Positions 20,871 to 33,500 of a stretch of 64,000 nt of DNA are shown here, piece by piece. The first letter of the stretch is position 1. Each line of letters opens with the position of its first letter. The stretch lies in NCBI GenBank assembly GCA_949152475.1, contig OX424555.1, positions 13,658,868 through 13,722,867 on the forward strand. The letters run 5' to 3'. The position numbers and the translations under genes are program-made. The notes beneath the pieces were generated by a model, which had not been told where the DNA came from, did no database searches, and was given only the letters and a program-made list of their open reading frames with translations. The DNA is from Terebella lapidaria (Eukaryota > Annelida > Polychaeta > Terebellida > Terebellidae).

Positions 20871-23800
20871 CACTGCTGGTGGACATTAGGGCTGTTCGAT
20901 ACACCAAACGCATCATCATTGTGGCCCGTCTATGGTTGACCAAACGTATCATAAACAGCGAATGTAACGGCGGGGTGAAATGGGGACTGGCGGGTATGAG
21001 TGTTGCCGCGCAATGGGAGTACTGGAAAATCCGGCGGTCTGTAATCAGTATGGCGGAGTCTCGACTTGAACACACAAAGTACTAGAAGCATCACAGCATA
21101 ATATGCCTAGTATCTTTCAATTGGCCAGCCTCGGTTAAGGAGATAATACTACTAGAGCATCCATTCATTACATAGTTTTCATATGTCTAAACTAGTAAGC
21201 CTATCATTTTCCAAATCTTCTGATTAACATAATCAAACTGATCGTGAAATAATTCAAAACAATGTTAAATGGCCACACTTCTGTGGATCATGGCATAATT
21301 TTCAATAGCCTACAACTCAAGCTTAGCGATAATAATATTTTGAAAGACTATTCATGGTATTGCATATCTCGTAGGCCTAATGAGCATGAATGTATGGCAT
21401 AACACATGGGATTTGTTGCTACTTGACTTGAATGGACCAGGGGCAAAAGCTACAACTAATTCAAGAGCGAATTTTAGGGGTGGAGTTTCTGGCTTAAATG
21501 GCGCTCATAATTTTCTACATGATATCTGTGTAAGACCAATGAAAATAAGTGTGAGGTTTTCTCCCGTTTCTTGCCACATGCTCCCATCCACCGAATCCTG
21601 CATTTTGTGCCTCTGTGGAGTGTTTTTTTTTTCACATTTTCAACCTCTCAGAACTTCAAAGTTCACCACAAAATATCCAGAGGTCGTCACGCACTCTTTG
21701 CATCATGCGCCCCTAAATTTGCCTCAACACCCATATACATTTTCAGCTCCACTAAGCAACATTCCATTGACATATATCAATTCCCCTATAGCCTGGCCAT
21801 TATATACCCTAAATATACCAAATGTGTGATCTTCAAGAGGAATATATCATGAGAAGAGCTCACTTTCAAAATTTACAGCCCACCAGGCTCGATTTCGCGG
21901 GGCCCAACTTTCGTTACATTCGTCATTTTTGACACGTTTCGTCTACCATACCCGTTCCGCTATCGAAGCCGAATGGGGCTAACTTTTCTGTTTCCGCAGC
22001 TTATCTGCCCAGAAATTCACACTATGTAATAGGCGAATTTCTGCCAAAATTCATGGAGATACATGAACTAGACCTATAGACGAAATAATCTCCAAAAATC
22101 ACCGCGCATAGATCAGCGCTTCCCCTCTCAGTCAAATCCGTTATCAGCCATTAGGCCTATATCCTCACGTTGTCCGTATGTGAAGTTATCGCAATCCTGA
22201 GCCAAATGTGGCGGTCATCTTGCTCAAAATTGGGTGAAATTTATTCCTAAATTGCTACTGACTTGTCAAATTTGGTGGGGATATTTCAACTATTAGGCCT
22301 ACTTACTTGGCGACCGGAGAGAATCTCATTTGAGCCAATTGACCGGTCAACATCTAGTAGTTCATTCTAGCGGCCAAACCGTTCTTACTAATGATCACGT
22401 CTACCATGCCAGTCTTTTATACATTTTATTTCTGAGTCAAGTCAAAACATACAATATATGAAATATATGGTTATTTTCAATTCATACTCACAAAACACTT
22501 GAATAATTTGACATAGTATGCACTCACAATTCATGAAATTATTGACTTTTTGTTTCCATAAAATGACAATTTTCATGTCCTAACGCTTATATCGCAAAAA
22601 GTAACCTGGATAGGTCTATTTTTTACATTATTTTTACAAAGCCAAAATATCATTGAAGAAATAATTGTAAGAAAAATAGAAAAAAATACTGTATTACTGA
22701 CAGAGCAGTGATACTCAACGTTGTATGGATTCTCAGAAGTTGCGCTTTTTCTGTAAAATTTCAGTGGAGAAATATATATACATGTTCTTTCTCTTGCCAC
22801 GAAACATATCAAACTCAGTGCTAGCAAATTTTGTTTCCCCATTTTAATGAACTGTTGCATATACAAAAATTCTGTACTAAAAAATCCTATATATATATAG
22901 AGCTTAAGGCACAAATATGCATTTAGATAGCATGTCATGATGTAATGGATTGTGGCTATTGCTGAGGTACTTTTAAGACCGATAGGAGGTCAACAAAATG
23001 CAGCATAGCAAAAAGTATCATACGGTGACCTGTTATTTTTTTGCTTTTTGTAACCAACACATGTCTAGCTATCAAGAAATATAATTTTTAACTCAATAAA
23101 AACACCTTCCCGGGTGTTTCGAACAACCTTAAGGAATTCTATGGACGTCATCACGATATAGTTGAGGAAGTACACAAAATCTCTCAGTAGTATGCAGCAG
23201 GACTTGTTCTCGGAATTCATGACGGGTGTCACATGTGGGGCATAAAATACTCACTCTTTCTGGAACACATGATTTAACACCTCATGGCCATATATGACGG
23301 TTCATGAAGTTCCATATTCGATTTTGCCTGACACCGGACTTCGAGATTGGAAAATGGACTTGGTTTTGTTCACTCGGATACTTTATATTTGGGAACTGTT
23401 TCCATGTTCACCCCAGACAGTGTATCAAATGATGTCAAAGTTTGACACCTATATTTTATTCAAAAATGATTTGTTCACAAATGGTTCTAAACACCTTTGA
23501 GGTTAGGGAAGTTTTACTCATGACTGGATACTAATGCTGCCTACAAACCAAGTTGTGATGACGGTGCACACCGCCGGTGACGTCGACTGTCACAAGCGGT
23601 GAGTGATGGTTTGAACGCAGCATCATTAAAATGATATTGGCAGAAAGTTATGGATTTTGCAATATATTTCTGATCGAACGAAGAAAACATAATAGTCATA
23701 TATCTCCACTTGTATGGTCAAACAGATGCCCTCTGGTGGAGATAGTTTGAGTTTGTTTACATTACCGCCATTCTCTGTGCTTGGTATCCCTTGATGCAAT

Positions 23801-24170
23801 GCGATTCCAGCTTACTCGTATATGTTCGAGCTAATCGAGGTTGAGTGGAAGGTAACTCTGAGTGGCGCACAAAACAAAAGAAAAGCGGCTGCTAGTATTG
23901 TCATATGCTTGATATATCCATCTGATCAAGCATAGTTTGTTTGTAACCTATTTTTCTGAGACCACAGGCATATATGTAATTGATTTGAAAAAAAAAAGTT
24001 TTAATTCCAATATCACTTTAACCACCACAGCTAGTTCACTGGCAGTTCAATGAAGGCGTTAAAAAATTCCCCACTTCATCCCCGGTGAACACCATTGGTG
24101 ACCTGGCTTGAATGGAAATGACTGGTGGTGAACTACGAAACACCGTCTTCACAACTTTGAACGCATCATA
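20871..24170. other. 3.3 kb with no recognised feature
   Basis: No frame here shows a recognisable domain, including the 149-codon frame at 21,380-21,829. A short AT-rich run lies near 22,890-22,900. I see no tandem repeats or inverted ends. Confidence 0.45.
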
Positions 24171-25130
24171 AAACAGTTGGAATCTAGCAGACATCTCAGT
24201 AATATTCTAACGACCTCGGGATATATGTGCAGCATGATTGAGCGATTTGAGATACTATATGTGACACTTTGCTCCCATTGTGATATAATGATACACTCGT
24301 TGACAGTCTGCAAAATCAGCTTTGCATTAATTGTACTGGATGTTTGGTACAATAGTCCCAACAGAACAATTCATTCACACAAACACTGTCCAGTACATAA
24401 ATCGTCTTGACAGAAAAACACCATGGATCCATTTGCTTGTCCTCGGAGGATACCACATTAATGACGTACGTCGCTATTATCCGGAAAAATGACTTGGGGA
24501 TAACAAGTGGTATTTATTGTTTTATAAAATTTATGTGATGGGCGTCATCTATTATCAGTGACGGGGATGTATGATTACGCTGATGATATTGTAGCAACAC
24601 TAGCCTTGGTAAAGGCTTTGAGTATAATTATATAGATCATATATTATGTATGGAGCACCTTATGTAATTTTGAAATGCAAATACCAAATTATTTCCAAAC
24701 TGTTACGTCATATTTGTATTGTTCTCGAGGGGTTTAATCGATGATGTATACCATGTTGTTTAAACTACAGCCGGCCAAAGCTGAGTAGTTTTCTGTATTT
24801 CAAAAAGAAATACAGTAGTTTTCTGTATTTCAAACAGATAAACCCCTTGAGAAACAGTGGGGTATTCAACATATTCTCAGGCTGCCGAGTAACATGGGGT
24901 AGTCAACATATTGTCAAGCTGTCGCCTTCGACCATGTTGAATAACCCCTTGTTTCTCGAGGTTTCTCTATGTCTGAAGCAACATCAAGATTATCAAACAA
25001 TTCACTCACAATCTGTACAAAGTCTAAGTTACTCCCATAGAAATTATTTCTGTGGAATGAGTAAACTCATTACAAGTATACACAAAACCAGAATCAACAA
25101 TGAGCACTATTTTTTGGCATGAATATTCTA
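24171..25130. repeat. Duplicated block, third of three copies, with a local foldback
   Basis: GATTGAGCGATTTGAGATAC, TCGTCTTGACAGAAAAACAC and TGACGTACGTCGCTATTATC place this as a third diverged copy of 2,596-3,240. It contains an inserted foldback at about 24,730-24,965: GTTCTCGAGGGGTTTAA on the left, CCCCTTGTTTCTCGAGG on the right, and two direct copies of a GGGGTAnTCAACATATT unit between. Confidence 0.6.
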
Positions 25131-25244
25131 ACATCAGATTGTAGTGGATATGTCTGTTTTACAACAAAAGCTTCTATCATGCTGGGGTGTATTTCCACAA
25201 ATTGAAATTGTAATTTAGCAATAAAGGTGATGACAAAGGTAAGA

Positions 25245-27266
25245 TAAGTTCAACGAGACAATCAGAGATTGCAGACCCTCGCCCTTCCAGATTTAGTTAC
25301 TAAAAATAGAGTTGATAACCCTTACATTTTCTATCTGGACGAAAACCGGGGATTTTTGTCTAACTATCTTTGGTCATATATCAAATGGTCGGAAATTGGC
25401 CATAAAAAATACAAAAAAAATCATGGGTGAATTAATCATTAAAAAAGTAGAGTTCCCTCGATTTCTCTATTTTGACCACATTCTCGACCACGGCATGAAT
25501 TCTTGACACTGACCTTCCAATCTTTGCAGGTTCACCCAGATTTATACTGCGTAAAATATTCTAATGAATATCTTCAGTGGTTTCTAAATTATTACTACTT
25601 TTAATATCATGAATCGGTAATTTCAGCTGATGACCCTTACTTTCTCGACCTTGGGCAATAATGGGGAATTTCGATCGTACGACCATTGGTCATATAGCAA
25701 ATGATGGAGAATAAGGAAAATACAAAATTATTAGGGAAAATTAATCATGAATATAAACGGAGTTATTGCACCTTTTCGATTTGGACCTGTTCTGTGACCT
25801 TGACCTCGTAGTTCAATATTGAGCTATAAAATTTCACCGTAATGTTTCTATTATCAAGGCACATTTCATGAACGAAAACGGTTTAAACAGATTGATAACT
25901 GGCTTCACAATATGGTCTCGAATCTCAGAACACTCACGAAATTTTCGACCTTGGGCGATTATTGAGAGTTTTGGACTTAAGACCATCGGTAGCACGCCAT
26001 ACGATCGGGAATTGGCCAAAGAAAAATACAAAAATGGGTTGAAAATTTAATAGTGATTAGAACCGGAGTTATAGACAATTATGTGATTTTATTTTTTTCC
26101 GTTGCCATGGCAACCGATTTCATCCGATTTTGGCAAAATTTGAGACACTGAGCCACTACCATAGTACTCTAGCCCTGTAAATTTGCCTTCGAGTTATGAA
26201 CGCAGACATTTGCACTGAAAAGTCGCCGACAAAAAATAACCGAAATCGTGAACCCCCAATTTTTCGACATGGGGCGATAATGGAGACTTTTCGTCGTATG
26301 ACTATTGGTCGTACACCATACGATCGGGAATTGGCCAAAGAAAAATACAAAAATCGTTGGAAAAATTAATATCAAGAAGAACCGGAGTTAGAGACAATTA
26401 TGTGATTTTCGTTTTTTTCGTTTCCATGGCAACCATTTTCGTCCGATTTTGACCAAATTTGAGGAGGACCGAGCCACTGACATACCGCTTCATCCCTATA
26501 ATTCCCTATCGATCGGACCCTTTGTTTCCGAGTTATGCGCGCGGAAGGACTGACAGATAAACAAACAGACAGGGAGATAGACCCAAATGCAATACCCCCC
26601 CCCCCCCATGGGGGATTTTGATCATAGGACCATCGGTCATACAGCAAATAGTGCACAGAAAAATACGAAATAAATAAGGGAAATCATTAACATAAGCAGG
26701 GTTATTGCAACTTTTCGATTCTGATCTTTCCTTTGACCTTGACCTTGTCGTTCAATATTGAGCTGTAAAAGTTAACAGTATTGTTCCCATTATCCAGGCA
26801 CATCTCCTGAACGAAAATGGGTTAAAACGTTTGAAAACTAGCTTCACAATATATGGCCTTGAGTCTCAGAACACTCAGATGTCGTAAAATCGTGGCCCCT
26901 AAGTTTTCGACATCGGGCGATAATGGGAGAGTTTTCGTCGTACGACCATCGGTCGTACACGATACGATCTAGAATTGGCCAAAGAAAAATACAAAAATAG
27001 TTGGAAAAATTAATATCAAGTTGAACCGGAGTTATAGCCAATTATGTGATATTCATTTGCCATGACTACCATTTTTATTCGATTTTGATAAGCCATTACC
27101 ATAGTGCTTCACTCCTATAAATTTCAAATCGATAGGACCGTTTGTCTTCCGAGTTATAAGCGCAGACATTTGCACTGAAAAGTCGCTGACAAAAAATAAC
27201 CGAAATCGTGAACCCCCAATTTTTCGACATCGGACGGTAATGGAGAATTTTCGTCGTACGACCATC
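25245..27266. repeat. Second array of ~320-bp units, left part
   Basis: The array begins, like the copy at 1,184, with GAGACAATCAGAGATTGCAG. Unit marks TCGAC(C/A)TnGGGCGAT fall near 25,645, 25,945, 26,264, 26,907 and 27,224. One internal junction near 26,590-26,620 carries the poly-C/hairpin end of the family, so two copies may be joined there. Units carry the GTTGCCATGGCAAC and GTACGACCATCGGTCGTAC palindromes. Not coding. Confidence 0.7.
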
Positions 27267-27839
27267 ACGGTGGGGAGACATACCGACTTCTTGCATAATT
27301 ACCGCTTTCTATATGATGCAAAACTCTTTCTACATGATTGATTTAGACGGTAAGCACAGGGGGCTCTATGGAAAACACAATATTGTGGTGTCATTTTGCG
27401 CAGAGAGAAATAATCTGTATTTGCACGGAACATTAGACATACTTTATTTATGTTGATGCACGGGCTTATGAATTTGTCACAATAGTCAATACAGATCGAG
27501 AATGAAGCAACGAAAACACACATGTCATTTTGCGGTAGACAAAATAGTGTCAATAAAACATCTATCGTGTTATATAATTGAAGTTATACACGTAAGTTTA
27601 TGTGTAGTTAGTCCGGTGGCGGTTACTTGATGACGAACTTTTTAAAATGGACACTAAAAATACTAGAAAAACACCAAAAAGCAGGAACAAATTTAATATC
27701 GCTGTCTTGCATGGTTCCCCAAACAAGTCTTGAATGCTTTATTTTTCTAATATACCTGAATATTGAATAACATTTGACATTTTGACAGTTCATCCAATAA
27801 ATTGTTGAGTAGCCTATACGTTGGCTTCAATCTGCCTGG

Positions 27840-28255
27840 TATTCTTTTTGTCAGAGGGCTTTCTTGGCGCGAAATAAAATGTATTGTATGCAGGCAAACA
27901 ATCGTTTTTACGCACAAACAATGTTTAAGGGTAAACAAGGTTCTTGGCTCGAAAACAATATTATTTGCACATAAAGAACTATTCTTTATGACATTAAATA
28001 TTCTTTTCGCGAAAATAACGTTCTTTACGCACAAACAATATTTGTTTGCTTGCAGACAGTTATTCTTTGCGGGAAAACAACTTTCACGTATACAATAATT
28101 GTTGGTGCGGAAAGAACTATTGTTCACACGTAAAGAATATAACGAAATTATTTTCGCGTAATGAATAATTGTTTGCACGCAAATGAATATTCTTAATGCG
28201 CAAACAATACATTGAAGTTCACGCAAAGAATGGACCCTTGCCGAAAAGAATGTCT
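27840..28255. repeat. Field of iterated inverted CAAACAAT / AAAGAA motifs
   Basis: CGCACAAACAAT-type words and their complements recur irregularly with AAGAACTATTCTTTA-type inverted words between them. Examples lie near 27,893, 27,909, 28,031, 28,166 and 28,197. Both strands are largely open here (98 codons plus strand, 184 codons minus strand), as expected of a repeated motif without stops. No protein domain is visible. Confidence 0.5.
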
Positions 28256-28261
28256 GGCATA

Positions 28262-28740
28262 TATATATATCCCCGCGGATAAGCCGCTCACCTAGGGTCA
28301 CGGCGGGCGTAGGTAATTACTTTAGAACGTTAACCAGGTAACAGCCCGCCGAGCAAGCCCGGACAGTAGGACACCACACCACTCAGATATAGCATCATCA
28401 CCGTGGTGTAAGTTGTTGCTGGCCGGCTCGCAGACTGTCCGCCGCGGGGATAAAACCCCGGACAGCCCGACGGTCTGCCAGAGCCTTTTGTGGCACCATC
28501 CCAGGGCGAGAAACCACTAATCTATGGGGCCGTGCAACCCCGGATCAAAAGCGGCCTCCCTCCTGGACCCTCAATCGGAAATTGCGGACCCGCTTTAGCC
28601 GGTGGAAGGGGACGTGGAGAACATAGCCGTGCCCTCCGTCGTCTTCTCGCCTTGACAGCTCTGAGAAACTCGGGAGTAAGCAAGACGGGCCAGCAGTATT
28701 TATACTGCCAACGCACGAGGGCAAGGGATGATGTCAGACC
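28262..28740 (+). other. GC-rich structured segment, plus orientation
   Basis: Related to 9,700-10,240 in opposite orientation. It contains CCGCTCACC, GTTAACCAGGTAACAGCCCG, then a strong predicted hairpin at 28,425-28,485, then GCGAGAAACC. The 89-codon frame at 28,490-28,759 (APSQGEKPLIYGAVQPRIKS) could be its start of coding, but it has no recognised domain. It may be a 5' leader of an unrecognised element, or an RNA that folds. Confidence 0.45.
28425..28485 (+). other. Predicted nested stem-loop
   Basis: Complementary arms nest in order: GGCTC (28,425-28,429) with GAGCC (28,481-28,485), GCAGAC (28,430-28,435) with GTCTGC (28,473-28,478), TGTC with GACA, and CGGGG (28,445-28,449) with CCCCG (28,456-28,460) around an ATAAAA loop. 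The 9.7-10.2 kb relative keeps a CGGGG...CCCCG hairpin at the same place. Confidence 0.5.
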
Positions 28741-30085
28741 ATTGTTTCAGTATAGTTGAGCTAGTATTAGTGTGCGTTGCTATGCAGCGCACGTGCTTCG
28801 AACACGAAACGGTCTGTAAGCGAGATTCAAAACGTCACGTTGTTTCGCGTTATTTCGTAATTTTGGGATTATTCGAATTCTTTGTTACATTTTCGGCCCA
28901 ATCATGTAAGTTGGATACACGCGGTTTAACACATAAAATCAATTTATCGGAAATACACAAGAAACCCACTTCACAAATTTCAACAGATACTAGTTGGTAT
29001 GAACTGGTCTATCTAGGGTTTCATCAAATATTTGTTACTCATTACAGAGCGTGAATATGCTGTGTTTGTTTATTTTAGACACTTTATCTTTTACAGAGAA
29101 AAGGTGATATTAATTGTGACAAGCTGTAGTAGTATACTACTCATCAACAGTTTCGTGGGCCGCATGTGTTGTGTGTATTTGGCGCCATTTATATCATAAC
29201 ATCACCAATAAAATTTGATCATCAGCAATTTAAGGGGCGAAAATCACACTATTAAACAACTATGTAAAAATTAGGCAATTTGAGTTATTCAAACCATATC
29301 CATCTTGCTATATTCAACACAAATAAGTAACGGAGAGCCAGTTTGTAGAACATAAAAAAAGGTTTATTATTCTTATTCTATTCCAAATCATCTTTTTCTG
29401 CGGTGCTTCTGAATCCACGGAAATCTGGCAGGCAAAATGACCACGTGGCATTGTTTGGAACCGGAAGTACTAGATTACGTACCCAGACTTACAGAGCCTA
29501 TCTCCGTCTTTGGACGAAATCGCCGCATATAAGCCATCTCAGTATTTTGATTCTTTTCATAAATTTTGTGTGTGTGTGTGTGTGTGTGTTTTATGGCCAT
29601 CAGCTTGATTAGGTCTCCTGTTCTGGTGTCCATCATATACCGTACATGTACATTTTATTTTCATATTATTATTATGCATGTGAAATAAATTACCAACTTA
29701 CTACTTAATTGATGGATATGGATTTCCGTTTCCGTCTTTTGATAGAGAAGAAAAAATCATGTAAGATTTGAGAAACAACAGCCTACATATCATGCAAGAA
29801 GGAGGAAAATATGGACAAATGCATATAAGATGATGAATAGTTGGTACCGGTGCTCTATTTAGACGAAATATGCTATATGATATCAATATTTATCTTTCTA
29901 TTCCTTTATTCCGCAGATTTTTCCGTGGAATCACTGAGTTTTCATAGAAAACGAAGTTATCAGAAAATTTCACGACACAATCACGCCAAGCTGTACACGG
30001 CTTTACAGATAAACTGATGGATTAAATATTAACCACAATTGGTCATTGCAAGTATGGATCACTCAGATGTTCCGTGATATGAGTG
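28741..30085. other. AT-rich interior of the 2.96-kb element; no gene seen
   Basis: Contains a (TG)n run at about 29,568-29,590. A 108-codon frame at 28,728-29,054 has no recognisable domain. Confidence 0.4.
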
Positions 30086-30230
30086 CTTTTATAAAATCCA
30101 ACCTAAAATTGAAGGATTTTGGATTATCAGTGACAGCCCCCTCGTCGACACCCATCTTTCAATCATGTAGAAAGGGTTTTGCATATAGAAAGCGGTAATC
30201 ATGTAAGAAGTCGGTACGTCTCCCCACCGT

Positions 30231-30598
30231 GACCATCGGCCGTTCACCATTCCGGAATTGGCCCAAGAAAAGTACAAACCGTACACCGATCCGGAATTGG
30301 CCATAGAAAAATACAAAAATAGTTTGAAAAATTGGCATCAAGTAGAACCGGAGTTATAGCCAATTATGTAATTTTCACTTTTTCAGTGGCAACCGTTTTT
30401 ATCCAATTTCAACAAAAGTTTAGGAGGACGGAGCCACTACCATACCGCTTCATCCCTATAAATACCACATCGATCAGCTCATTTGTGTCCGAGTTATGCG
30501 CGCGGACAGACAGACAAACAAACAGACAAGGATACAGACCTAAACACAATACCCTCGCCCCCCCCCCCCCCTCCATGGGGGCGAGGGTAAATATCACT
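30231..30598. repeat. Second ~320-bp array, right part and terminus
   Basis: Resumes the array interrupted at 27,266. It ends with a GACAGACAGACAAACAAACA tract and a poly-C hairpin (CCCTCGCCCC...GGGGGCGAGGG). The same end structure closes the copy at 2,594. Confidence 0.7.
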
Positions 30599-33500
30599 TT
30601 TCATACTGGGTGCATTTCACGCACTCTGATTAATGTGTTCAAAGTAATCAGAATCTTGAATTATTCAGCGCATTCCATGCAACTTGATGACTATATATAT
30701 ATTTTTGGATCGCCTGCGGGCGATTCATTTGTATCAGCTTTCGCCATCTTGGACGTGATTTTGCGCGTTTGGTAATTTGCAGACTGTCATTTCCCAATGA
30801 TTTGCATGTTGGTAATATTATTTCACGGACTGTGTGAGTTTTCAGGTTATTATTGAACATAGAATGAGCAGGTACTGTGAAAGGCCACATCAATATCTAC
30901 TCGGCACATCATAACGTCATATCATTGTCACGTAGGCCCCTACATATATTACCGTCTTGAGTGCAAATCTAATCTTGACGATCCACTTCACCTTTAGGGG
31001 AAGTACTTGTTTTTCATCAAGGTGATCAAGAAAATTGACCAAATTTCCAAGAAGTTGAATTCGATAAAAAGCCATGGCAATATATCGTCATATATCGCAA
31101 ATGATTCATACTGATTTTTTTATCACTGTAATCAGCATGCTTCATGCAACTTGATTACTTGTTCCGAATAATGTATGTTTCCATTAAACTGAACCTTGAT
31201 GAAATGTTTTTTAAACGATTAATTTGATCACAAGATCTGTTGACAAAGTGAATAGCATACGCACCACTTGTGGTCATATGATCAGGATAGTAGACATGTC
31301 CAAGTCAAGATTGCCATTGTAATTTTCGTCAACAGAGAGACATGTATAGAAAAACGTACTTTTGAAGATAATTTTTGAAATGCTGATCTTTCCAGAGTCA
31401 ATGTCAAACATTATATCAGTTGAGGATAATCATGAGGATAATCAGTTTTCTGGGTAGAAACCAAATTGTTTAGTTATTCGCTGTATTTTTTTTGTATATC
31501 AAGCCTCAAGGGATGTTTTATTCATTTATTTGTCCCCACCAAAATGAATAGATCTGTTTTAACGTTTCTCCATTGGGGATTGACACCATATTGCAAATGT
31601 TTCTTGCGCGGGTATTTCGATGAAGTTTACTGGCCCACTAGGTGTCCTTCCAACCCTCAATCTCATTTGATACCCTGATCCCTTCTACATTTGGTGCAAG
31701 ATTAATGACCTTTCGTGGGGCATTACTGGTGGTATATTGCCCACTAGCATCGCGCGTGGACGGATGACATACAATCTGAATCCTGACTACCATCAGCACA
31801 GGATTATATAATTCATGCCACACGGATCATGATGTTTCATCCACGAGGGAACAGACTGCAGAAAAAATGCACCCATAAACTACCCCCCTCCTTTTTCAAT
31901 TTATGTGACAGGGATGAGATTTGCGAGTACTTTTCTTCTCACCTAATAATAAACACAATGAGAATCGTCATGCATAAGTCATTGTTCTCTTGTAAACTTA
32001 TTTGCAGGGAAGTTTGTTTGTCAAATGTAGGATACATTCGATAGCAAAAGCATAATTTATCACTTGCAGCATCAATTATGATGTGAATGAGACCTATGAG
32101 AGAGCACGGAGGAATGAGCACTGACACACACATAGTGTTCAAGTGTTTAGCCCTCATCAATCTCAATGATAAATTAATTGGGTACATGGTTGGTTTACGC
32201 TCATAGGGAAATCAATCCCTAGTGCCCCAGAAATTTGAGCAAGATAACCTTCTATACTGTGACAAATTGATCACCTCTGACCCAAATAACAGCACAAGGG
32301 AGTGATTGATAGCACGACGATTAAACTGGCGAGATACGTGTGTATACATCAACTGAATGATTCCTGATAAATGTTTATTTAATGACCATTGGTGATATCA
32401 TATCAACCATACTCTCCATGGTCATGCACCTAAGATCACAAAAGATCGTGAGGACGCTAGGATAGTGTATCGATAATTTGCCCACTTCATCACAATATCA
32501 GGAAAATTCTACACGTTTCATAAAAACGTTTCAAAAGCTGATTTCGTAAAATACTGCATTGATGCTACCATTCCGAACTGGCCAATATTAATACCAGTGT
32601 GTTTCTGTATGCATAGATGTACAAGTATTTCATTATATGTAAACCAAACATTCAAAAATGCGTGTATCCACATGTTAACACCAATATCACAGGATTTTGA
32701 TAATGACAACAACAATATAATGAAACATTGCGAACTGCGAACCACATATTCTAATCAAAGATACAGTGTGTATAATGTAGTTGACATTTGAATCGATTGA
32801 GTTCGTATACCACTGCCCAACAACCTATTAGATTTTCAGTAATCTAAAACAACGAGTACATAAGTACCCGACGAGTACGTAAGTACCCGATCTATACTGA
32901 AATATGATTTTCACGTCATTGCCAACTGTTATGACAATTACAGTCATAGTTGTCAAGAAGAAATGATTGATGTAGTACTAAAAGTTGTATTGTGTATGAA
33001 TTTTTCATTGTTTTCTTCAGAACTTCAGGAAAAACTGAGAACGGATAATTGTCATAGCCGTGGGCATGATTCATTATGAAATTGCATTTAGCATTTACAC
33101 AAATACAAATAGGCTGATACATTAATGTATGTATCAGCTTTTTACCACCAATGTCACAAGATTTCATTGAATCCAATAAAGAAACCTAGAATACAATACA
33201 AAAGATAAAAAATATAGATGAAAATAAATTCGAAACAACATTGCAGATATCAGTACAATAGATAGTTCTTTGGAACAAATACACTGACAAGTAGTGCCCG
33301 TCTCTGATGTTGATTACTACTATGTTCAATCAAAATTTGTACGATGTTCGCAAATTATTCATATAGGTTTTGTTTTTCATAATGTGTTTCGTGTTAAAAA
33401 GTCTACAATCAATTTATTTGTTCCAATGCAAATATTTCTCGGAATGCCCATGTTGCTGTATATTTTTTCATGTTATGCATGTAGGTTAACGTCCATCAAA

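Larger units (their letters stand above)
27267..30230. mobile_element. 2.96-kb element with ~78-bp inverted ends inserted in the array
   Basis: The left end (27,267-27,345) and right end (30,154-30,230) are inverted copies starting ACGGTGGGGAGAC, with few mismatches. The flanks read GACCATC on both sides (27,260-27,266 and 30,231-30,237). Removing the element restores the array unit GTACGACCATCGGnCGT. Because the flank and end overlap as a palindrome, the target duplication could be 7, 5 or 3 bp. The interior holds an iterated inverted-motif field (27,840-28,255), a GC-rich structured segment (28,262-28,740) and AT-rich DNA. No transposase is recognised. Confidence 0.75.

Noticed and set aside
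21380-21829. 149-codon frame
   Set aside because: No recognisable domain, start context or relative in the window. Length is within chance for this composition.
27747-28301. 184-codon minus-strand frame
   Set aside because: It covers the iterated CAAACAAT motif field, and its repeated peptide (CVKTIV, ANNIVF) follows from that. No domain.
28262-28485. Known hammerhead or twister ribozyme
   Set aside because: The conserved hammerhead core words (CUGAUGA and GAAA in place) and the full twister core are not present. Only the nested stems are supported.
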